From Rosellinia necatrix (Eukaryota; Ascomycota; Sordariomycetes; Xylariales; Xylariaceae), in NCBI GenBank assembly GCA_021209875.1, contig JAGYVD010000003.1, positions 124,001-188,000 on the forward strand: DNA of 64,000 nucleotides, written 5' to 3'. Numbering within the stretch: position 1 is the first letter of the stretch; every line of letters begins with the position of its first letter. Both the position numbers and the translations under genes were made by a program. This document shows positions 11,605 through 23,300 of the stretch, one piece after another. The notes under the pieces were generated by a model that did no database searches, was not told the DNA's origin, and worked only from the letters and a program-made list of their open reading frames with translations.

Positions 11605-12623
11605 ACGGTTGTGGGAGGGGGTTGTTATTTTTTTTTTCTCTTTTGTCAAGAGGGCCGGGGAGAAGCGGGCGTTCCGGGTCGTGGGAATACACTTACATAA
11701 AGCAAATCAAAAGGAGGGGGGGGAAGGGGGGTTGGGAGAGAAATCTGAGCATATTGCCGTCTTGTTAGTGATACCCCATGCATGTTCATAGAATAGAATA
11801 GAATAGAACTGGTACATATTGGCTACCAATACCTACCAAAAAAAAAAAAAAACATTGCAATGTCATACTGGTCTTTTTGAACATCTTCCCGTGAGTAAAT
11901 TGAGTAAAACAACCAAAGGGTTGAAGTGCAGTACATACTATAGTTACCCGTAACCAAGATTACTCCCTACCCGTCCAGATGGGACTAAATTTCGTTCCAG
12001 AATCTTTTAGGCCCACCGTGTCTTACTTACCGTGTGTCCCCTAATGACCACCATACTGTGTTTATTTCTGTGTGCACTGTATCTACATCAATACCTGGTA
12101 GAACAAAGCCCTGCGGGTATCCAGTATGCCGGGACGCCGTGGTGTCGTGCCGATAGTTGTTTCGCTTCTCTTACCCCTGCCACGGGTGAGCGCAGGATCT
12201 TCTAGCCAAAAGAAAGATGTCGTGGTCAGGAGGCATAGTCGGGGTCGGGATCGAGGTGCTCGATTACCTCCCTCACAATGAGATAGTTGCATCTGTCGTT
12301 CTAAAACCTCGGATCAATTTCTCCTGGGGGTTGTTGGCTTAAAATAACATGCCTACTCTGCTTTGTTTGCGGGATGTATTCAACAGGCGGCATAGCGGAA
12401 TCGGGTCCATTCGAGGTGTGCTACATCAATATCTCATAAGACCTTTCTTTTATTACGGTGTATATACCGTCGATAACCCTCGAAACTCGCATCTTCATCC
12501 AATCATAGTTCCGCAGGTGCCATGGTATTCCTCATAGGATATCACCCCCAAACATAGAGGCGAATGGACATGAGACGAAAAGCGCAAGTTGCCCCAGCAC
12601 CACGCATTTCGTCATGCCTCTAT
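11605..12623. other. Intergenic spacer, no gene seen
   Basis: Contains a GAATA tandem near 11790-11808 and a poly(A) run near 11838-11852. No coding region is supported. Confidence 0.5.
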
Positions 12624-13400
12624 CTAGAGACGGCTGACCATCGTCTCGGTGAAAACTAAAAATGTTTAAAAGTTAGTCAACCCTGCGTGAAAGACCTAAT
12701 CCCTAAGAAAGGAAGAGAGTGATAGGGGCACGACTCACTTCCAGCCAGACGCTCCATCTCCCAGTCATCCACGTTGGCAGCCTCCCACTCGGCCTGCAGG
12801 TACTGCAAGATGGCCCAGACCTGGTAGAACTCCAAGTCGCCCTCGCCGCCCTCGTCGTTGTTCGGGTCGAACTTGCCGCTGTCCCACTCGCCGTTATTCT
12901 CCCAGCTGAAGCGCAAGACGCGCACCAGGAAACGAGCAGCGTGGCTAAGAGCATGCGAAAAAAAAAGAAAAAGAAAAAAAAACGGAGTGTCAGTATTAAA
13001 GTAAGGGGGAGCCCGAGGCAAAGGAGGGCCATTCCGCTTCTGTCTGGGATCCTGGGAAGGGGGAAAAGGGTTCGAGGTTTTTTTTTACTCACTCGAGAGG
13101 AGCCCAGTCCTCCTTGTTCAGCTGGGCGTCGGAACCGGCATACTCGGGCCGGACGAAGGCGTCCTTGGACATGCACCAGCGATATAGGTCGGCGCACTGC
13201 ACGGTCTGGTGGCCATGACCGTGGCTGGCCTCGAGGAAGTCCCGGCGGTACTCGCGGAAGAAGGGCTTGATGTATCGGCCGTCGAGGAGGCGGCGCGCTG
13301 AGTGCCGAGTGTTCGCGTCGTAGTTCAGCCACTCGCAGAGCTGGTCGTAGCTCTTCTGCAGCGCCGGCAGCCGCTCGCGTGGAATTGTCTTTCTCGTCAT
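12624..13400 (-). CDS. Conserved-looking hypothetical protein, three exons
   Basis: I do not recognise the family. Exons on the minus strand: 13400-13093, 12944-12739 and 12655-12624, giving 181 residues. Donors are GTGAGT for both introns. The second intron has a GACTAAC branch site and ends TTTTTAG; using it gives the C-terminus IFTETMVSRL. Reading straight through instead gives a stop at 12677. A 36-base alternative intron would be too short. The protein is charged and Trp/Tyr-rich, with no signal peptide or membrane segment. Motifs that look constrained are CEWLNYDANTR, GRYIKPFFREYRRDF and an acidic loop DPNNDEGGEGDLEF before a predicted helix. Clean codon continuity across intron 1 (GA|C, Asp) supports a real gene. 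Intron 1 carries a long A/T homopolymer. Confidence 0.75.
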
Positions 13401-14189
13401 GGCAAATAAGCAGGGATGAGTTAGGCTAGGCCTAGTAGTTGCGGGATCTTGAATCGGAGCAGAGGAATTGTTGAGCTTTTTCCCTCCCTTGCTTTTTTTT
13501 TTCGAGCGTACCTTGCTCTTTCGAGGGGAGAGGAGGGGCTCACATAAAAGGTCGATGGTGAGCAACGAAGAAGAGTAGAGGGGGAGGAGGGGCAAGAGGC
13601 GATGACAGAGGGAAGAAGATAGGAGGAGTAGACTCGGGATAAGACAATGAGGTTGTCATATACTTCCCTGCATGGCGAGAAGTCTCAGACCTCGGGCGCA
13701 GGTCAAACGGAGAGAAGCGCGAGAGTGATTCACATCGCCCACTCTAATCCGGTGAGGATCCAATTGGAAGCCTCTTCATGAGGGCAGAACAATGCATCGT
13801 GGCGAGTGGCACAGGATTTTCCATGCTGCGGATGAGCGACGCGACCAATCATCACGTCGGCCACGCTGCAACATGGTTTGCTTATTATGGGCGGGCGCCA
13901 ACGTCCCCATCCGGCTGAATCCCTGCCTCTCGGACTCGATTGACGACTCAGAGCAAGAGCAGGATGGGCATGACCCAACCAGGCGTCGTTCGTTTCGACT
14001 TGTGAGGCTGATGAGGTTCTAAGCTGAGCACCACCCCCTTGACTGAAAAGTAGGAAACACCACGAACAGGACTTTTCCGGCTTTCAATATGTCACGATTG
14101 CATTGAATTGACCCTTCTTAGTGATGCCCACCTGCTTTTCTTTATTATTAGTTGGTCGGTATGTTTCCACTACATAACTCCGAAAGTGA

Positions 14190-14191
<2 letters not shown>

Positions 14192-14222
<31 letters not shown>
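14192..14222. repeat. (GA)n dinucleotide repeat
   Basis: About 15 uninterrupted GA units, followed directly by TATG-type repeats. Confidence 0.95.
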
Positions 14223-14225
<3 letters not shown>

Positions 14226-14308
14226 TAGCTATGTATGTATATGTATGTATATGTAAGTAGTAGGTAACTATGTACTTAATTAAGTATGTATGTATAAACT
14301 ACACGCAT

Positions 14309-14338
14309 GTAGGTAGGTCCCAGTCACCTACCTACCTA
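14309..14338. repeat. Inverted GTAGGTAGG ... CCTACCTAC pair
   Basis: A nine-base arm GTAGGTAGG is followed after about ten bases by its reverse complement CCTACCTAC, so a short hairpin could form. The arms are the same tetranucleotide motif seen throughout the intergenic DNA of this window. Confidence 0.6.
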
Positions 14339-14499
14339 CCATAAATGACCAAAATTACCATGCATGAATTACCCACTTATCTATCGGTTCTCCTAAAATA
14401 TCCGCCATCCCCAGTCATCTTCCTTTTCGCCTCCTCCATCTAAGACGCCTTAAAAATGAAAGGATCCCTAAGAAAAAGAAAAAAAAAAGACAAAAATGT

Positions 14500-14588
14500 T
14501 CTCCTGAGTGTGATTCGAACACACGACCTGTGGATCTCTAGCAAATTTCAATTACAGTCCAACGCGCTACCAACTGTGCCATCAGGAG
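14500..14588 (-). tRNA. tRNA-Tyr (anticodon GTA) with intron
   Basis: On the minus strand the 5' arm CTCCTGA pairs with TCAGGAG at the 3' end, followed by discriminator A (no encoded CCA). The D-arm contains AGTTGGTAG and the T-arm is GTGTG-TTCGAAT-CACAC. The anticodon loop reads CT-GTA-A. A 16-base intron, plus-strand 14536-14551, starts one base after the anticodon, the canonical position for nuclear tRNA introns, and eukaryotic tRNA-Tyr genes normally carry one. After removal the mature molecule is about 73 bases. A small T run follows on the minus strand. Confidence 0.93.
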
Positions 14589-15085
14589 AATGATGTGATG
14601 ATCTTACGCACACATCAGTCAGACCATGAAGCTGATCAACATCGACGATGAACAGACATCATCCCCCCAATTGGCAGTGGTTTCGTGGTTTCTAGGCCAT
14701 CTAACCTCCACTCATCTCATAAATAAGCAGCGTCGAGAAGATTCACCATACACAAACAGAGTTGCTCATATCGCCTCATACAACCTCATCGCTATTTCCT
14801 CTCGTGTCGTCGTCGGTTAGTTACCAACATAAACATCCCTTATTGGATATTGGATTGGATCCAGCAGCGTAGTCAAATGGACCAGGTAGATTTATATTTA
14901 ATAAAAGGCGAGAAAAAAAATATTGACAACCAACGAGTCACAGTTCGAATTCCAACACACAAACCGTCTTTTTCTTTTCTCCTTTTTCTTTTTCCGCGCG
15001 GTGTTGGTAATACCGTGATCACCAAACAGTCAACTTGCCCAATGTCTAACCAGAATGCTCGGGAATCGTATACAGGACCTACATC
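14589..15085. other. Intergenic spacer, no gene seen
   Basis: Contains only short ORFs without recognisable features and A/T-rich stretches. Confidence 0.5.
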
Positions 15086-16138
15086 CTACCCACATTCCTG
15101 CAATTTAATATAGCTCGTGACGAGGCGGCCAAAGCCGAGCCATTTCCCGTACGCCCCGTCTGCCTCTACGGGTGGCCTATGACGTCTGATCGAGACCTTG
15201 CCCTTCTGCCACGGCTGCTTCCGTCGTCGTCGTCGTCGTCGTTGTCGTGGCCGTCGTGCCCGCTCCCCACTACTTCGAGGCTGTTGACTGGCGGCTGCCG
15301 GAGTTCCTAAGGATATGTCCAGTACCCGGTCTCCTCCCCAGTGGTCGAAATCTCCATCGCGCCACCACCGCGTCCCATCGGCCGTCGTCGAGCGGCGGTC
15401 CGCGTTGTGGTCGTCCCGTCCCCCGGGGGTTATCTTGGCATAGCGGCTGCCGCCCTCAGCCATCGGAGCTGCGCCGGGTATGAGGGCGTCCCGCATGTGG
15501 TCGCGCCGGGCGGGATCTCGGCCGCCGACGGCCCGGCGGAGGAGGAGCTGGAGGTCCGACAGGCAGTCGGCCACCACCGCCCGTCCGTAGACTGGGGGCT
15601 GGCCGGCCTGTTTGCGGCGGGGCGGGGGGTCGAGCAACTGTTGTTTCGACGAGTCGCTGGTTCTGCCGAGGGCCGCGAACGCAGCCCGCTCCGTCGCCGT
15701 CTCTTCCTCGCCGTCTTCGACAGTCGCCCCCCGCTGCTTCTTTAGGCGTTTATCCTCCCCTGAGCCTCGGTCGCCGTCCCCGCTGTTCACCTGCTCGCCG
15801 TGCCAGCAGGGTAAGGAGTTGGTGGCGAAGTCCGACGCGGCGTGGGTTGGTATGTATGCGTCTTTTTCGGGACGGTCGGGAGCGTCGGTCTTCTTCCCAA
15901 CGACCCAACGACGGAACCATTGCCACTTGCCATGTTTCTTGGCCGTCCCTCTCTGTCTTTGCTCCTTATTGACCTCTAAATCCGAAACGCCCACCACCGT
16001 CAAGCCATCCAGACTGTGGCGTCGGCCCAGCGAGGGTGGACTGGCTTCTGGTCCGCAACGTGTCTTCTCCGCGCGAGGGTCTGAGCTGCGAGGCTCCATT
16101 CTATACTGCCAAATAGTATCGAGAAGATACTGTGTCAA
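15086..16138 (-). CDS. Doubtful Arg-rich hypothetical ORF
   Basis: A 350-codon open frame with no recognised domain. It is rich in Arg, Gly, Asp and Pro, has a run of about ten Arg encoded by a CGA/ACG-type repeat near its C-terminal third, and no signal peptide or membrane segment. The opposite strand is also open over much of the same interval because the DNA is GC-rich, so length alone is weak evidence. No intron, homologue or conserved motif supports it. It could be a lineage-specific gene or a chance ORF. Confidence 0.25.
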   Translation of the reverse strand: MTQYLLDTIWQYRMEPRSSDPRAEKTRCGPEASPPSLGRRHSLDGLTVVGVSDLEVNKEQRQRGTAKKHGKWQWFRRWVVGKKTDAPDRPEKDAYIPTHAASDFATNSLPCWHGEQVNSGDGDRGSGEDKRLKKQRGATVEDGEEETATERAAFAALGRTSDSSKQQLLDPPPRRKQAGQPPVYGRAVVADCLSDLQLLLRRAVGGRDPARRDHMRDALIPGAAPMAEGGSRYAKITPGGRDDHNADRRSTTADGTRWWRDGDFDHWGGDRVLDISLGTPAAASQQPRSSGERARRPRQRRRRRRRKQPWQKGKVSIRRHRPPVEADGAYGKWLGFGRLVTSYIKLQECG

Positions 16139-17244
16139 TCACGATTCGAACCCGCTTTTGGGATCAGGGTGAAAAACGTCAAATTCGTCTAGAATACAAA
16201 CGTGCCGCTTCTCGGAATCAGATCGGTGGCGGCTGGGGAAGAAACTTTCAGTCGTACTACATAGTCCGAGGTATTTATTTCTATCAGTGAATAATCATAC
16301 AGAGCGGCACGGGCCGGGTCGTAGAGCCAGCACGTCCAAAGTTTAACTCTGATACCATTCGTCATGAGTTACGGCAAACACGCGAAGTCAAATGTTGGCT
16401 AGCCACCTGCCCTGAAGTCCGGGAACTCCTGTCTACGACGGATATCATTTACAACCTCCCGAGCTACAGGCTGCTCGAACGTCTTGATATCAAGCAAACC
16501 GGCGTTAGGGCATCTATGTACGATAATTCGAGTGTAAGTTGGATAGGCTGGGACTTGTGAAATAGTCACCAGTATCTCTATTACGGCAGAGGTCAGCCAA
16601 GAAGAAGGTAGGTAGTTGGGTCCTGTCCGAGTGCCGTAAAGTTGTTAACCAATTCGCTTATCCAAATGTATCAGAACTTTGATTCTCGCCGAAATTTAAC
16701 GTTCAGCAAACCTATACCAGACACTATCTACCTACAAAGTCACCGGTATATCTGAGAATCAACCCCCCGACGCACACCTATGCTTGTCGCCTATGCGTAC
16801 TCGTGTACATACCAGCTATCGTAGATAAGGTATTCAAATTGTGGTATAAATTACAGGATTAACAATGCACAGTTGACTAAATAGCTAACCGGATCACGGG
16901 CAGGGAGACCGGGGGGTACGGGGGGGGCTCGCTTCCCAACTTAAGTGCCGACATGTCAAAAGCGGATTTCAAAAACAAGGAAGATGGGTTCTAGGCGCAG
17001 AAATATATTGTATAGTATATTGAGGCTAAAATGCGCAAAGATGTATGGCCTTAGGTAATGCAATATCGGCGAAATTTATCATCGGCCAATCACATATCAA
17101 TCTACAGATGAAGACCAGGGCAAGGGGGGGGGGAGGTTCGTAACACCCATCCACCTCATCCTCCTCCCTTTCTCATATAAGCAAACTCATGTCTATCACC
17201 GTCGGCTTTAGGTCCCGGTTTTCTCGCCAGCCCGGCAAACCCCA
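16139..17244. other. Intergenic spacer, no gene seen
   Basis: No coding region is supported. A sequence resembling a T-loop near 16140 was examined for a tRNA and rejected. Confidence 0.5.
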
Positions 17245-18824
17245 CTAGTTCATCATCGGCATGCTCATGCCGGGGAGCTCGGTGAGCCCTGTCATGCATC
17301 GTCAGCACACAGAAATCAAATGAGAGGGGGGGAGGGAAAGGGAAAGGGGGAACTCGTACAGCCCTCGTTATCCTCCTTCACGATGGGCTTGACAGAGCAA
17401 GCCTTGGCGTTGTTGATGGCCTGGTTCGCCAGCGTCGAGCACTTGGCGCCCATGCAGCCGGACTGGTCCATGGCCTTTTGGAGGGAGTTGGCCTTCCAGC
17501 CGAACACGTAGTCGCCGTGCTACTCTCCGGCGTTAGCCCAAAGAATTAAATAAAATTAAAAAAAAAAAAATTCACCCCTTCACCATCGGCGGGGGGTTCT
17601 GCTCTGCTTTTTTTTTTTTTTTTGAACGTACCTGTCCGTAGCCGGTGTTGTCGCCCGTGCTGAAGTAGAAGGGCTGCGAGCCGTCCGTCGGCCAGTCGTT
17701 GGGGTTGTTAAACTTGGTGGTGTCCCAGACGACCTCGTACATCAGCTGCGGGATGCGCACCGGGTGCGTCGACGGGCACGCGCCGCCCAGGCTGAGGAAG
17801 TCGGCGGGTCCCGTCGTCGGGTATGCCACGTGGTCCTGGTGGTTGGGCGTGTCGAGGTTCTTGCCGTCCCAGCAGCTGGTCATGCCGATGTCAGCGCCGG
17901 TCATAGCGGGCGGTATGAGCCGGGGGGAGGCGGCAAGGGGCAATCAATATAAAATGACTTACGTCGGGAACAGGATGTTAGTCCGGATGCCGCCAGCGCA
18001 TTGCTTCTTGGGCAGGTACTCGGTATCGAGTCTGGGTCCGATCGTCAGCGGCCTATCCTATCCCTTTGATGACAATTTGTGCCACAAATAAAGTCGGTTG
18101 GCAGATGGTGATAATACTCACGTGCCATCCGCGCAGGGAGCGGCGAAGTCGCCTCCGAAGTTGGGCCCGGTGTAGCAGCGGTAGCAGTTCTGCTTCTTCA
18201 GCTTGGTTCCGGTGCGCGAGCGCGCCATGGCATCTCCGACAAGCATGCGGAAACCCTAGATTCAAATTAGACCCGGATGTCCGTTTTTTACCCCCGTGTT
18301 GCTCAGGGGGGGGAAGGAGGGAGTTTTCGATAGGGCAATAAAAGGGGGTGAGGGGGGAAGGGGGAGGGGGAGAGTACGTGAGACGAACCGGCTTGAATGC
18401 GGTGATCTTCCCCGGCTGAGCAGAGACGTAGTACACGAGGATGCCGCCCCCGATCTGCGTGCTGAAGTTATCGTTGAACTGGTACGCGGCACCGCCCTGG
18501 GGGGACGCGCTTGTAGGTGCCGTTGCGGGCCTTGAAGTAGAGGTTCGCGGTCCAGTAGTTGCTGAAGTCCTCGGAGAAGGCGCAGGTGGTGCACGACGCG
18601 GCGGTCGAGACGTCCCCGGTGGTCATGGACGCGTTGAACGTGTTGCCGCCGACGATCTGGTGGACGTGCGGCGAGGGGATCGCGCCGGGGTTCACGAGCG
18701 GATCGAGCCGGTCGATGACGACCTGCGAGCACCCGAACCGCAGCATCGTGAGCCCCCCGCCACCGCCGAACTGCGGTACCGCCCCTGCGAGCGTCGAGAA
18801 ACCGAGGATCGTAGACCAATACAT
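17245..18824 (-). CDS. Secreted DUF1996-domain protein, with an apparent one-base frameshift
   Basis: DUF1996 proteins are secreted fungal proteins of unknown function, often joined to WSC domains. Exons (minus): 18824-18389, 18255-18122, 18031-17963, 17875-17632, 17519-17360 and 17288-17245, about 361 residues once one base is discounted. A signal peptide (MYWSTILGFSTLAGAV) precedes family blocks: MLRFGCSQVVIDRLDPLVNP, SPHVHQIVGGNTFNA, CTTCAFSEDFSNYWTANLYF, TCWDGKNLDTP, HVAYP, and a C-terminus GWLTELPGM. In exon 1, after FKARNGTYKRV, the frame runs into a wrong register at a run of six G (18499-18504, minus-strand C6). Five bases there would restore GGAAYQFNDNFS and the rest of the domain. 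All five introns join in frame, so the gene looks otherwise intact. The extra base may be an assembly error or a recent mutation. No WSC domain is present. Confidence 0.85.
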
Positions 18825-18883
18825 TCTTGACTGGCTGTCGAGTCGAGTTGAATGTGTTGTGCTGTTGCTGTGCTGTGGGGAGA

Positions 18884-18924
<41 letters not shown>

Positions 18925-20333
18925 AGGAGGTGAATCCCGCTTGGGGGTTATGTGGCCATCGGCTTCACATGTTTATACCAAAGACGGACAAAGCCAGCAC
19001 CAGCAGTATGAGGGGATACCGAGCCCACGGCTGTTATTGGGTACCGTAGTCATAGTACTGCCGAATCATAAATTTCACTTCCATCATATTGAGGGTGTGG
19101 CAACTGTAGCTGGGCTTGGACGGCATTTATCTGATAGGCTATGACGTCCAGTGAAGATAAATTGCTTCATTCATACTCGTGACTCGACGGAGCGGTACCT
19201 GGCCAATGCCGGTCGACGAGGCAGACACAATTAGCCGGGCGGGTGCGAGATTGATAGAGACGTCTTCATTTAATGCAACCTCAACGCGGCCCGTGTATAG
19301 AATGGGACATGTAATATGATCATCCTCCCGCACGCTCCGCACGCTCCGCACAGCCTGCTGTATATACCGCTTTATCTTGTTAGGCAGAGCTACACTATTT
19401 CTATTTTTAATCTAGAGTCGACATCATGTCTTGCTCTAAAGTGTCATCAGCGTGTATGATATCATTCGAAGCTAATATATACTCGGCGTTACTAACTTTG
19501 AATCGGGATTTCTTACTGCGAGTAGTTCTCACGGGGGACATTGCGTGGCGAGACCCCATATGAGGCTTCATTACTAGATATGTAAAAGAGTGACTAAAAA
19601 GTTATGGAAACATCGCTGCTGCTCGCGAGAAAAGAAAAGCGCCACAACCTCAAAAGTATTTGGTACAAAGATCTTGTTTTAAGCTAAAATAATTATCGTG
19701 AAGCTATTTGGTTTATTTCTCAGTTCCCGTATAAGATTAGAAGATTGCTTCTCGACGACAAAATCTGGGGTTTATGAGGATAGATACCGCCTTCCAAGCA
19801 GCCTATAAACAAGGTATTAATTGGTAAATCATAGAAGATATCCAAAGTTCTTGCCGAGATAGCCTATAATAATCCTGATGGCTCTGGCATTGACGAAAAT
19901 GGTATTTTGATGACAGTTCTGTCTAGTTTGATCTACAATAGGAACTATAGGGAAAACAGGCTTTCATAAAATTCATTCTATCTCTCTTTTCAACAAAAAT
20001 TTCTAAAGCTTTCCTTGACGGTATTATCAATGTATGGAACGTCCTCCATCCTGGTGAGATAAGCTCGGTATATTCCTATACTACCTTATATTTCAGATTG
20101 GTGATACTGTGTAGCCCCCGTCAGCTACGACATCCAGTGATATGCCAGAAATCGAGTCATATCAAGTTATGTAGCCACGATTATCCACCAGTCTGGCTAC
20201 ACCAACACTACTTTAGGCCTCGATCTTATCCCCCTTGATATCCGGATCGCTAAGTATCAACTGATAACCAACCGGATCTACCGGGTTATCTACTACGCTA
20301 GTCCTCGTGCCGTCAAGGTTCATAGAAGGTGCC
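18825..20333. other. Intergenic spacer, (AG)n repeat and AT-richer gene-free DNA
   Basis: An (AG)n run lies at about 18889-18918, in the leader of the DUF1996 gene. From about 19380 to 20330 the DNA is visibly less GC-rich than its surroundings and full of stops in all frames. It may be decayed mobile-element sequence, but I saw no terminal repeats or recognisable protein remnant. Confidence 0.4.
18889..18918. repeat. (AG)n dinucleotide repeat
   Basis: About 15 uninterrupted AG units, roughly 65 bases upstream of the DUF1996 protein start. Confidence 0.95.
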
Positions 20334-23300
20334 TCAACTCTTCCCAGCGTCCTCTTTTAGAGATACGATTCGGTTAAGCACGATCTTAGAATCGGTACTG
20401 TCAACCGGGTCCATAGCCTATTCCAAAGTGGGTTAACACAGTCTCGCAGAAACTCGGATAGTAGACGCGTTACTCACGAAATAGGCAACCCTCATTGCTT
20501 GGAAGCGTACGCTCTCTAACCCCCCTTTGCCAAGCTCACTTTCACCCGCGGCCTCAGGCCATGGCGCCCGCGCCTTTACCTCATCAAATCCCGCCTCAAT
20601 CACGGCGTTGGGATAAACTACTTCGCTCTCCGGGTTCAGGTCGTTTAGGTATCCGCCTTCAGCATCATCAGGCTTTTCCGATTTGAACAACGAGTTATGA
20701 ATCCGCACTTCAATTTCGCGCGAGCCAAATGGCACCCACTGAATGAATGTTTTTGGTTTCTTAGTCTCTTTATCAAACACAGCGCGAATCTCGGTGACTT
20801 TGCCTGTCGTTTCATCTTTGGTGAAAGAAACGGCCTTGATTGGATAGGGAGCCTGGAGCAAACCAACGGTCTTATTCGGCGCGAGCCGAAAATAGTCCTT
20901 GCTGTCGACCTGGGCAAATATTAACATTTATGGTGCGGAATAACTCCTCCCAGAGGCAATACGTCTCCAATGGCGTCAATGGGAATATTGGGGTAGCTGA
21001 TATTGCCATTCTGGCAAACCACTAGATTGAATTGAAAGGTAGCTTACCTCGCGGAAATCCGAACGGTCAATGTAGACAGTAGGTGTGAACTTGAGCTTGT
21101 GGGAACCCATTTGCGGGTTCTTGGGAGAAAAAGGCACGTCGACCTCTACTTCCTCCGCGCCTTCGATGACAACCGGGATGGGGTCAAGGACGAGCATTAG
21201 CCTTGGTACTGTACGCTCTAGATATCTTCGAACGGTTTGCTCAAATCTTGTGATTTGAATCACGCTCGGCGCAGTAGTCACGCCAAGCTCGGAAACGAAC
21301 TCAACAATAGCCCCCGGTGGCACGCCTCGTCGTTTGATACTTTAACACGTGTGGTCAGTAATTTGACTTAATGGGATCTTTCGTTTTGATAATACGCATA
21401 GGCTTTGGTGCTATAGGTAATACTTACGCGATCAGGGTAAATAACCTCGGGTCGTCCCATCCTCTTACAATCTTTTCATTTACTAGCTTCATGATTTTCC
21501 TCTTGGATAGAACGGTTCCTGTGATGCTCTAACCGGCAACGGTCAATAAAAAGCGTTTAGTATGAAATAAGACGGAGGCCTACTTACTAAACGACCATAC
21601 TCGCGCTGCATAGGTTCGTAAACTCCAACTTAGAACATCTAGTTAACACTCTCTCCTGTGGGGAATATAGAAATGGTCATGGCAGAGATGCGGTGACCAT
21701 AAATGCCAGGCTGTGCTTACGGGCCTTGTTGAGCCATTCATAGCTGACTCTGCTTTGAATAAACTATTTGAATGGAATGTTAAAAGATGCAGATAACGCT
21801 AAAGTCATTTCAAAAAAAGTTGGGGGTTGGGTTGATTCGTGAGGATTCTTCATCATGAGACACCTTTTTCTCTGGAGAGATTGATTTCACTGAGAGATAG
21901 GGAATCGAAATGTACTAACCTCAGTAGTGCATAGAGAGTGTGTGATGGACTCAAAACTATCGCAGAGGCAGTGGGTGTAATCGTCTAGCGCGCCGGAGAA
22001 ATATTAGTCATCTCCATTTCGTGGAGAAGGCAATAAAAGAGACGCACTGGCGTCCCCCGGGGTGTATAATGACCAACAGGGAGTGTTTGTAAATAGGGGA
22101 CTGACATGTTGGGTATATCCTCCATTTTGACCCCGTGCGATGGTGAGGCTTGTCCAAAACGCGGTCTATAGGTGCACCATGTCAGTTCAGGGGTAACGGG
22201 AGCAGGGGGTTGTTATCCGGTAGCTCAGAGTTCGTACAAGCAGCGAGATCCCACATTTGACTTTACCACCCATGTTAGCCAATGATATCATGGGGACATG
22301 GATTGGTACTCACGGATTCCCATCCTCGATATCTTGCTTCATTCGCAGGAATGCTTCCCTCGGCTTATATTTGCCATCTCGCATTCCTCTGAATTCGGTC
22401 AGATTCGTCTCAACACTTTGGTCGGCGTGTCTATCTCGGTTAGTAACTACGGAGTTCTGTTGTCGGGCCGTTGCTTACGCGCAGCGGAATCTTGGCCCAT
22501 GGTTCTCCCCACCACGCTGGGCTTTGATCTCTTCGTCTATTGTTTGCGGGACGTTAGGACTCGGCCATGCTCTATGTGGTATATTGGGGAAGGGACTCAC
22601 CGTTACAGTGGCATACATAGGCCTTCCCTAGCCCAATCAACTTCTCGGCTAGGTCGTACAGCTTCTGGAAGTTATCGCTCGAATACGTGACGGCACGGGG
22701 GGTAAATCCCAGCCACTGGACCATTTCTGCCAAGGTCGGCCAGATCAGTAATGCCGCTAAACAGACGCATGGACGGGCCCAAGTAGGAGGTAGGCGACCC
22801 ATGAAACAATGGAATCGTGGACCGACGCACCCTCGATAGCGACAAAGTACTTCTCTTCTTCGGCCTCGGGGTTCGTATCGTCCATTCTCAGGTAGGTCGT
22901 GCCCCCGTGGTACTTAGCGAAGCCGAAGTTGATGCAGATGGCCTTAGCATGGCCGATATGAAGGAATCCATTCTGTACAGGCCGGTCAACCAAAGCGCCT
23001 TAGGTGGGGAAGAAGTTGGGCATTCTCACAGGCTCGGGGGGGAATCGCGTGACCACCGGTTTCATGGGACGCTCCTTGAAGACCTGCGGTTCGAGGGGAC
23101 GGTTAGTAGTTGAGGCAAAGCACCGGAGATCAACCAATCGTCGAACGAGGCCAGACGAAGAGGAATAGTGGAGGATGGGCAAGTCAATGAGGCTCACGTC
23201 GTCGAGGAAGCCGAGTTTGAATATGGAGTCTGCATCGACGACGGATTCTTCCGGCTTCGGCTTGGGCTTAGGCTTTGGGGCGTTCTGCTTGTCAGAGTCC

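Larger units (their letters stand above)
13401..14499. other. Intergenic spacer with simple repeats, no protein gene seen
   Basis: It holds a (GA)n run at 14192-14222, TATG/TATA-type repeats at about 14230-14295 and an inverted GTAGGTAGG/CCTACCTAC pair at about 14309-14338. No coding region is supported. Confidence 0.5.

Noticed and set aside
10648..11649. Long minus-strand ORF opposite the seven-helix protein
   Set aside because: It is an Arg/Gly/Glu-rich mirror of GC-rich coding DNA; the plus-strand protein has clear membrane helices.
12703..12738. 36-base intron in the 12624-13400 gene
   Set aside because: Too short for fungal splicing; the 83-base intron with a GACTAAC branch site is better.
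16135..16160. Sequence like a tRNA T-loop (CACGATTCGAACCCGCT)
   Set aside because: The flanking T-stem halves do not pair and no acceptor or anticodon arm can be formed around it.
23000..23016. Apparent premature stop after VVTRFPPEP in glutaminyl-tRNA synthetase
   Set aside because: A GTGAGA...TGTACAG intron removes it and restores the HIGH motif, so the gene is not broken there.
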